Source: Bacteroidota bacterium
GTDB lineage: Bacteria; Bacteroidota; Bacteroidia; Bacteroidales; Prolixibacteraceae
Length of the DNA stretch: 12,025 nt
Reading direction: 5' to 3'
Assembly (NCBI GenBank): GCA_030706665.1
Contig: JAUZOB010000074.1
Coordinates: forward strand, 1-12,025
The notes below the pieces were generated by a model, which saw nothing but the letters and a program-made list of their open reading frames with translations, was not told the DNA's origin and did not search any database. Shown here piece by piece: positions 6,580-12,025 of this stretch; position 1 is the stretch's first letter, and every line of letters begins with the position of its first letter. A program made the position numbers and the translations under genes.

Positions 6580-7009
6580 CAATCGACATGCCGGAGATAA
6601 ACTTCTTCATTATCTCCGTATGATCAAATGCTAAAACAGGTAAGTCATCAAGTGGAAACCATTTGGCAAAAGCTGCATCATCACCACTGCACAGCTTAAC
6701 TCTTTCACTGACAAATCCATAAAAAACGACAGAAATAGTTCTTCCCCGGGGATCACGATTGACAGCACCAAATGTATGAAACTGAGTTAAAGAAATGCCC
6801 ACTAAGCCGGTTTCTTCTTCTAATTCACGTTTACATCCTTCTTCAAGCGATTCGTCCATATTCAGGAATCCGCCAGGCAATGCCCATTTCCCGGCGAAAG
6901 GATCTTTCAACCGCTGTATCAGCAAGACATACTTCTCGTCACTCTCCCTGCAAACAATAATTGCATCGGTAGTTACAGCAGGACGAGGATATTCATAAGT
7001 ATAAGTCAT
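6566..7009 (-). CDS. NUDIX hydrolase
   Basis: The 147-residue protein has a complete NUDIX box, GX5EX7REUXEEXGU, from Gly47 to Leu69 (Glu53, Arg61-Glu62, Glu65-Glu66, Gly68). This box binds Mg2+ and hydrolyses a nucleoside diphosphate linked to another group. The lead-in PRPAVTTDAII and DPFAGKWALPGGF resembles the ADP-ribose-pyrophosphatase-like NUDIX proteins often linked to NAD metabolism. The substrate cannot be proven from sequence, and a housecleaning role on oxidised nucleotides is an alternative. Length is normal for a single-domain member and there is no signal peptide. An AGGAAG sequence lies about nine bases before the ATG. It lies 87 bases after the NlpC/P60 gene on the same strand with no terminator seen between, so readthrough is possible. 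Confidence 0.92.
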   Translation of the reverse strand: MTYTYEYPRPAVTTDAIIVCRESDEKYVLLIQRLKDPFAGKWALPGGFLNMDESLEEGCKRELEEETGLVGISLTQFHTFGAVNRDPRGRTISVVFYGFVSERVKLCSGDDAAFAKWFPLDDLPVLAFDHTEIMKKFISGMSIAKLF

Positions 7010-7096
7010 CTTTAACTTCCTGTTTTAATTTCACACAATTAAGTATAGATCAAAAAAACACATTCTCGGAATTATATACATTCAATTTTGCCTGGT

Positions 7097-7882
7097 TCAT
7101 TTCACATCATCCAGGATTCTTCTAAATCCGAATAATTGATGCGAATACTCATTCCGATCGACATTAAAAATCCCTTTGCTGTCAATCTGATCAATTCGTA
7201 CACATCCTGAACTATGAATAATCTGGTTATCTTTTAAAACGATACCGACATGAGTAATCTTCCCGTTTTTCTCAAAAAAAGCCAAATCACCTGGCAGGGT
7301 CTCTTCCAAATTCGCTATAACATTTCCCTGAGTGGCTTGTTGAAATGCATTTCGTAAAAGTACGATCCCAAAGGCTTTATACACGACCTGTGTAAAACCG
7401 GAACAATCAATACCCATAATACACTTCCCCCCCCATAGATAAGGGGCTCCTAAAAAAGAATAGGCCAAATTAACCATTTCTTCACGTCTTATCTCTGTCG
7501 GAGGAATCCAGATATTCCCTTTCACCTCAAAACAGCGATCATCAATCTCTAAAATGTTACGTTTAGAGTCAAAAAGAGGCAATGAAGAACCCAGACTTAC
7601 ATAAAAGGGACCGCGTGGGCCATTCAGCAAACAAAAAGGATCGGAAGTTAATACGAAACTTTTCTTACATTTTAAATGCAAATCGTCACTTATAAGGGTC
7701 GCCATTTTCCAATCAATCCATCCCTCATGTCCGTCGTAATCTATTCTAACACAAAACCATCTGGGCTTTTCTTCTAAAATTTCAAAGGTTTCCCCAAACA
7801 AAATCTGAGTTTCCATTTCACTAGACTCTGCCGGATCCTTTCTTACAGGAATCGTTGCAATAAGAGATATACCGTATTTCAT
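7097..7882 (-). CDS. NlpC/P60 (C40) murein-peptide endopeptidase, YkfC-like
   Basis: This 261-residue protein has N-terminal SH3-like domains at about 1-125 and a C-terminal NlpC/P60 papain-like domain from about 135. The first SH3 repeat is marked by VRKDP, GETFEILEE and GHEGWIDW. The catalytic residues are Cys160 in GIDCSGFTQ, His211 in ITHVGIV and His223 in IIHSSG, with YLWGGK just before the cysteine. This matches the YkfC type of gamma-D-glutamyl-diamino acid endopeptidases, which trim murein peptides during recycling. I see no signal peptide or lipobox, so it is probably cytosolic and acts on imported peptides. The usual LPRDA motif after the active site reads LLRNA. I start at the ATG at 7882 rather than the TTG just before it. 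A run of eight G lies in the WGG codons. Confidence 0.9.
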   Translation of the reverse strand: MKYGISLIATIPVRKDPAESSEMETQILFGETFEILEEKPRWFCVRIDYDGHEGWIDWKMATLISDDLHLKCKKSFVLTSDPFCLLNGPRGPFYVSLGSSLPLFDSKRNILEIDDRCFEVKGNIWIPPTEIRREEMVNLAYSFLGAPYLWGGKCIMGIDCSGFTQVVYKAFGIVLLRNAFQQATQGNVIANLEETLPGDLAFFEKNGKITHVGIVLKDNQIIHSSGCVRIDQIDSKGIFNVDRNEYSHQLFGFRRILDDVK

Positions 7883-7905
7883 CAATAATTCGTATTTTTA
7901 GTATT

Positions 7906-7913
7906 CAAAATTA
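7906..7913 (-). promoter_or_regulatory. Candidate -7 element of the NlpC/P60 gene
   Basis: On the minus strand TAATTTTG matches TAnnTTTG exactly, about 24 bases before the start codon. A TTTC 16 bases upstream is the best -33 candidate and is poor. The divergent 7TM-HD gene shares this spacer but shows no clear promoter of its own. Confidence 0.4.
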
Positions 7914-7964
7914 TAAAATAATTCAGGTTGAAACCTAAAATTTAGCATTTCAAATTATTCGATT

Positions 7965-10070
7965 ATGAATAAATCCCTTCTGCGTGTTTACAGACTGTTC
8001 AACAAGCTTTATCCCTTTGTTTTGTTTGTTGTTACGGTAGCTTCCATATATCTGTTATTTCCTAAACAGGTCAAATTCAGATATGAGTTTCAGAAAGGGA
8101 AACCCTGGCGACATGAAACACTTTATGCTCCATTTAGTTTTGGGATCAACAAACCTGATGCGGAAATTGTGGAACAAAACGACAGCATCCGACAACTATT
8201 TGTTCCATTTTTCCATCTGAATACTTCCAAGTCGGATGAACAAATTAAACTATTCAATTTACATTTTGAGAAAACATGGGCCGACTTACAAAACACGCCT
8301 TCCGGCCATCAGATATTAAGTACATTCAACAAAGTAACCATCAGGAATATTTATCTTGACCTTTTAAAAAAAATATACGATGCAGGTATTATGGAACAAT
8401 CCCTTGAGTTCCATCCCGAATTAAAATCAAAAAACAGTCTGATACGTATCAAAGACACCTTTGCTGAAGAAGTTCCTCTAAAAAACGTTTATTCACTTAA
8501 AAGTGCTTATTTCAGCATATCCGATATCTTGAACAGGAGCAACCCGTCTCAGTTTGGTCCTGCCTTCTTACACGAAAATTTAGCAATGAACAGATACCTA
8601 TTCCCGAACCTCTTCTATGACGAGCAGAAATCGAAACAGGTATTGCAGGATCAGCTAAATACGGTTTCTCTCACACAGGGAATGGTACAATCGGGCGAAA
8701 GAGTCATTTCACGGGGAGACGTAGTTACAGATTCCAATTACCTGGTTCTGCAATCTCTGAAGGTTTCTTATGAAAAAGGAATCGGGCATAACATCAAATA
8801 TTCGATGGTGATTATCGGTCAAATCATGTTCATCATGGTATGCATCGGCGCTCTGTTTATGTATATCTATCAATTCAGACGATATTACTATGATGAGAAA
8901 AAGAAGATCGTCAGCATCATGCTTTCACTGTTTATTACCATTTTCTTTGCCAGTCTGGTTATACGGACCAACTTCATCAGTTTGTCAATTGTACCGTTTA
9001 CCATTCTTGCCATCATCATCCGCATCTTCTTTGATTCGCGTACTGCAATCTTCGTTTATTTAATCACACTCCTCTTGGTCGGATTCTTTGCTCCGAACTC
9101 ATACGAATTCATCTTTACACAAACGTTAGCAGGTTTCGTCGCCGTAGTTAGTATCGACCGTATATACCGGAGGTCTCATTTAGTATGGACAGCAGTATTC
9201 GTAACTCTCACCTATTCCATTGTCTATTTCTGCCTGAATATTATTCAGGAAGGGAATATCGCAGCAATACCATGGACCCGTTATAAATGGATTCTGGCTA
9301 ATGGAATCTTAGTCACAGCTGCTTACCCTATGATTTATATCTTTGAAAAAATATTCGGGTTCGTATCCGATGTTACGCTGATAGAGATATCCGATACCAA
9401 CAATCAACTTCTAAGAATGTTAGCGGAAAAGGCTCCGGGAACGTTTCAACATTCAATTCAGGTTGCCAACATTGCAGAAGAAGCCATTCGGAAAATCGGA
9501 GGGAATCCATTTTTAATCAGGACCGGAGCCCTTTATCATGACATTGGGAAAGCAGAAAACCCTCAATATTTTATTGAGAATCAAAGCATAAATGAAAACC
9601 CGCACAATAAACTTGCCTACGATAAAAGTGCTGCAATCATCATAGATCATGTTTCTGCAGGGGTGAAAATTGCCCGGAAGCACAAACTTCCGGAAAAGAT
9701 TGTTGATTTTATTAAAACACACCACGGAACATCAAAAACCGGATATTTCTACCGCAGATATATTATCGACCATCCGGGAGAAAAAGTTGATGCTGACAAA
9801 TTTTCCTATCCGGGACCCAATCCGACCAGCAAAGAGCTTTCTGTTTTGATGCTTGCCGATAGTGTAGAAGCTGCCTCAAGAAGTCTGGCAGTCAAAAACG
9901 AAGAATCTTTATATGAACTTATTGAACAAATTTTCAATCAAAAAATCAATGAAGGACAGCTTAAAAATTCCGATCTGACATTTGGCGATATAACAAATGT
10001 TAAAATCATATTTCTAGAAAAATTAAAAAACATTTATCACGTTAGGATAGAATATCCTTCAGAAAAATAA
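7965..10070 (+). CDS. PgpH-type 7TM-HD cyclic-di-AMP phosphodiesterase
   Basis: The 701-residue membrane protein has one N-terminal membrane segment (about 15-33) and a large extracytoplasmic region to about 275, as in 7TMR-HDED proteins. A block of hydrophobic helices follows at about 277-460, then a cytosolic HD domain. Expected metal ligands are His496 (FQHS), His525-Asp526 (YHDIGK), His562 (DHVSAG), His586-His587 (THHGT) and Asp632 (LADS). This order is the signature of PgpH, which hydrolyses c-di-AMP to pApA. The extracytoplasmic domain probably senses an unknown signal. Length matches the family. The S41 protease gene follows after 22 bases, so the two are probably cotranscribed. Activity on c-di-AMP is inferred from the family, and no cyclase gene is in this window. 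Confidence 0.9.
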   Translation: MNKSLLRVYRLFNKLYPFVLFVVTVASIYLLFPKQVKFRYEFQKGKPWRHETLYAPFSFGINKPDAEIVEQNDSIRQLFVPFFHLNTSKSDEQIKLFNLHFEKTWADLQNTPSGHQILSTFNKVTIRNIYLDLLKKIYDAGIMEQSLEFHPELKSKNSLIRIKDTFAEEVPLKNVYSLKSAYFSISDILNRSNPSQFGPAFLHENLAMNRYLFPNLFYDEQKSKQVLQDQLNTVSLTQGMVQSGERVISRGDVVTDSNYLVLQSLKVSYEKGIGHNIKYSMVIIGQIMFIMVCIGALFMYIYQFRRYYYDEKKKIVSIMLSLFITIFFASLVIRTNFISLSIVPFTILAIIIRIFFDSRTAIFVYLITLLLVGFFAPNSYEFIFTQTLAGFVAVVSIDRIYRRSHLVWTAVFVTLTYSIVYFCLNIIQEGNIAAIPWTRYKWILANGILVTAAYPMIYIFEKIFGFVSDVTLIEISDTNNQLLRMLAEKAPGTFQHSIQVANIAEEAIRKIGGNPFLIRTGALYHDIGKAENPQYFIENQSINENPHNKLAYDKSAAIIIDHVSAGVKIARKHKLPEKIVDFIKTHHGTSKTGYFYRRYIIDHPGEKVDADKFSYPGPNPTSKELSVLMLADSVEAASRSLAVKNEESLYELIEQIFNQKINEGQLKNSDLTFGDITNVKIIFLEKLKNIYHVRIEYPSEK

Positions 10071-10092
10071 TATAATACATAAACTACAGAAA

Positions 10093-11571
10093 ATGAAAAA
10101 ATTGCTATTAGCCAAGTTTATTCTCGCACTAATTCTCCTTTCATTGTTTTCGTGCAGCAAAAAGGATGAACCCCTTATTGATACTCCAACAATTTCAAGC
10201 ACCACCCTTGCTGTAAATAAATTCATCAATGAATCCATGACCGAAGATTACCTTTGGACTGATAAGATGCCCAGTGTAGATTATACAAAGGAATCCGATC
10301 CTAAGGCATATTTTAAAAAGCTATTATACACAACCGATGATCATTGGTCATTTATTACCGATGATTATGCTTCTTTGGCAAACAGCTTTCAGGGAGTTGA
10401 GAAATCATTCGGATACTCTCTTGCATTCGGACAATTCACCGGGACCAGCAATTACTTTGCTGTTGTAGAATATGTCAACCCCAACACCCCTGCCAGCACA
10501 GCCGGCATTAAACGGGGAGATATTTTCATTAAAATTGACGGGAGTAATATTACAGAGTCCAACTACATGAATCTTTTTTACAAGGAGAGTGTTACACTGA
10601 CTAAAGGAACGCTAACCAGCCAGGGAATAGCAACCGGTGGAACAGTTTCTCTCACAGGAGAAGAGCTAACCATTAATCCCATTCTGATGAAAAAAATAAT
10701 TAATCACGGAGGGAAAAAAATCGGTTATATGGTCTATAATCAATTCATCGGCAATTATAATGACTCAATAGACAAAGCCGTACAATATTTCAAAAGCCAG
10801 CAAATCGATGATTTAATATTAGATCTTCGATATAATCCCGGAGGAGGAGTTGATGCAGCCAGACACATCTGTAGTTGCCTTGCCCCGCAAAGTGCAGTAA
10901 ATGACCAAAAACTTTTGGTCACATATAAATGGAATACCTTTCTTCAATCCTACTTTGAGAACGGACTGAATACTGCCACAAAAAGCGGGATACAGGATGA
11001 TATTGACTACTATACCAGCCAGCTGAAGGTAAACTATGACAAATCAGTCGCAGGTAATCTGAATTTAAGCAGGCTATACGTTCTGACAACACGTGGCACT
11101 GCATCAGCGTCAGAACTTACGATAACAGGATTACGCCCCTATATGAACGTAACTTGTGTGGGAGACACCACCCACGGGAAATATACGGCATCCATTACCA
11201 TTCAGCCGATGGTTCAGAAAAGTGATGGTTCATACGTTGTGGATTCCAACATCTCGAATTGGGCAATTCAGCCTATCGTACTGCGCTATGCAAATTCAAA
11301 TGGTGTAACAGACTTTAAGAATGGATTTGTACCCGACTACTATGTCAATGACGAATTACTTCCGGCAGTTGAACTTGGCGACTCAACAGAGCCACTATTA
11401 AAGAAAGCATTAGAACAGATTACAGGTGTACAGGTCATCGCAATGAAAACAGTTTCAAAACCCATCCTGCCATACCGAATCATTGACAGAGCTTCCTCAA
11501 AGTATGAACAATTCCATCGTAATTTAATAGTTCCCAAATTAAAGACCAAAACACAAAAGATTTTGTTTTAA
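10093..11571 (+). CDS. S41 family lipoprotein peptidase with PDZ domain
   Basis: The 492-residue protein begins with a lipoprotein signal, MKK plus a hydrophobic core and SLFSC, lipidated at Cys21. The next residues, SKKDE, are charged and could serve as a Bacteroidetes surface-export signal. A region at about 35-95 resembles the N-terminal helical part of S41 peptidases (DYLWTDKMPSVDY). A PDZ domain follows at about 100-175 (VNPNTPASTAGIKRGDIFIKIDG), then the S41 core with DDLILDLRYNPGG at about 239-251. GTASASE gives nucleophile Ser338, and DTTHGK gives general base Lys363. The Gln that follows four residues after the Lys in Prc/CtpA is Ser367 here. The protein is probably an envelope protease of unknown substrate, not a classic tail-specific protease. 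It is the second gene of a likely operon and ends before a strong terminator. Confidence 0.9.
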   Translation: MKKLLLAKFILALILLSLFSCSKKDEPLIDTPTISSTTLAVNKFINESMTEDYLWTDKMPSVDYTKESDPKAYFKKLLYTTDDHWSFITDDYASLANSFQGVEKSFGYSLAFGQFTGTSNYFAVVEYVNPNTPASTAGIKRGDIFIKIDGSNITESNYMNLFYKESVTLTKGTLTSQGIATGGTVSLTGEELTINPILMKKIINHGGKKIGYMVYNQFIGNYNDSIDKAVQYFKSQQIDDLILDLRYNPGGGVDAARHICSCLAPQSAVNDQKLLVTYKWNTFLQSYFENGLNTATKSGIQDDIDYYTSQLKVNYDKSVAGNLNLSRLYVLTTRGTASASELTITGLRPYMNVTCVGDTTHGKYTASITIQPMVQKSDGSYVVDSNISNWAIQPIVLRYANSNGVTDFKNGFVPDYYVNDELLPAVELGDSTEPLLKKALEQITGVQVIAMKTVSKPILPYRIIDRASSKYEQFHRNLIVPKLKTKTQKILF

Positions 11572-11652
11572 GCCTACTCCTTTATTTTAAATCAAATATT
11601 CAAAGACCCAGAACCATCTACTTCATTCAAACACGAAGCATCTTTATAAAAA

Positions 11653-11700
11653 ATATAGAAGGGAGACAAATATTTGTTCTCCCTTCTATTTTATATTATT
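11653..11700 (+). terminator. Strong intrinsic terminator after the S41 gene
   Basis: ATAGAAGGGAGA (11655-11666) pairs with TCTCCCTTCTAT (11678-11689). Four inner pairs (CAAA/TTTG) extend the stem, with one bulged T at 11677. A T-rich tail follows at 11689-11700. It lies about 85 bases after the stop codon. Confidence 0.8.
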
Positions 11701-11994
11701 CTTCGTCATTAAAGCTTCAATCATCAGATTTCTATTTATATCCAGATTCTTAAAAAAGAATCAGACTACCTGACTTTTCCATGAAAATAATTTCGGATAT
11801 CCAAGCAACCCTAATAATGAAAAACAGCCGTATTACTCCCATAAAAGACAGGTTAAGCCATTTCAATCAATACTTCATTCAGTCCGATTTTTCAGGCTGA
11901 ATACTCATTTTATCTGGCAATGAAACCTACTTAAAATATGCTCGGTAAAAGGGAAGGTCAACAATATTGAAATAACAGTAAAGAATAGACACTC
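11701..11994. other. Intergenic region without a recognised gene
   Basis: I recognise no gene in this stretch. It holds a small hairpin at 11745-11762 (GATTCTT/AAGAATC, loop AAAA) and a 39-codon ORF on the plus strand at 11781-11900 (start MKIISDIQ, end QSDFSG). The ORF has no clear ribosome binding site. A possible -7 element TAATTTCG (11788-11795), one mismatch from consensus, lies inside that ORF, so both cannot simply be right. The region probably includes the leader of a gene that begins at the window edge. Confidence 0.4.
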
Positions 11995-12025
11995 ATGAAG
12001 AATTATTACGGAATAAATAGGAAAT
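11995..12025 (+). CDS. Possible start of a further gene (partial)
   Basis: An ATG at 11995 opens a frame that stays open to the last base, reading MKNYYGINRK. The preceding sequence is A-rich, like other starts in the window, and lies well after the S41 terminator, so a new transcription unit is expected hereabouts. Ten codons are far too few to identify a family or exclude chance. Confidence 0.25.
   Translation, partial: MKNYYGINRK

Noticed and set aside
11745..11762. Hairpin GATTCTT/AAGAATC as a terminator
   Set aside because: The stem is AT-rich, no T run follows, and a much stronger terminator already lies at 11653-11700.

Overview
The window looks like ordinary chromosome of an AT-rich Bacteroidetes bacterium, most likely of the order Bacteroidales. 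The evidence is the protein families, several close matches to the Bacteroidetes sigma-factor -7 element (TAnnTTTG, one with a well-spaced TTTG at -33), A-rich start contexts with few clear Shine-Dalgarno sites, an enlarged signal peptidase I, and a tRNA gene without an encoded CCA. The genus cannot be read from the sequence. I see no insertion sequence, phage, integrase, CRISPR array or toxin-antitoxin pair.

Layout. Positions 1-81 probably hold the last codons of an upstream gene. They are followed by a small BamE/SmpA-like lipoprotein (106-447), then a tRNA-Leu(GAG) with its own promoter and a strong terminator that may work in both directions. A cytidylate-kinase-like protein lies on the minus strand (670-1386). 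After a 295-base divergent spacer comes a Gfo/Idh/MocA oxidoreductase (1682-2737), whose end overlaps a convergent Cof-type HAD phosphatase (2727-3566). Divergent from the phosphatase are dapB (3732-4454) and lepB (4512-5849), closed by a terminator. A WbqC-like protein (5938-6579) overlaps the end of a minus-strand NUDIX hydrolase, which sits downstream of a cytosolic-type NlpC/P60 peptidase on the same strand. Divergent again are a PgpH-type 7TM-HD phosphohydrolase and an S41 lipoprotein protease, ending in a strong terminator. The last 325 bases hold no long gene. They contain a 39-codon ORF of doubtful status and perhaps the first codons of a further gene at the window edge.

How the genes may work together. 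Much of the window concerns the cell envelope. DapB makes the diaminopimelate precursor of murein, and the NlpC/P60 protein probably cuts diaminopimelate-containing murein peptides. LepB releases exported proteins. The S41 protease and the BamE-like protein are lipoproteins. The HD protein probably degrades c-di-AMP, a nucleotide tied to wall and osmotic homeostasis in other bacteria. This theme is inference, since most genes are in short independent units with separate promoters.

No undescribed multi-gene system is evident. The more interesting points are local: two 8-base poly-G runs inside conserved glycine motifs of different genes, a possible leader peptide before the oxidoreductase, altered catalytic or binding residues in several enzymes, and the unexplained 3' intergenic region.
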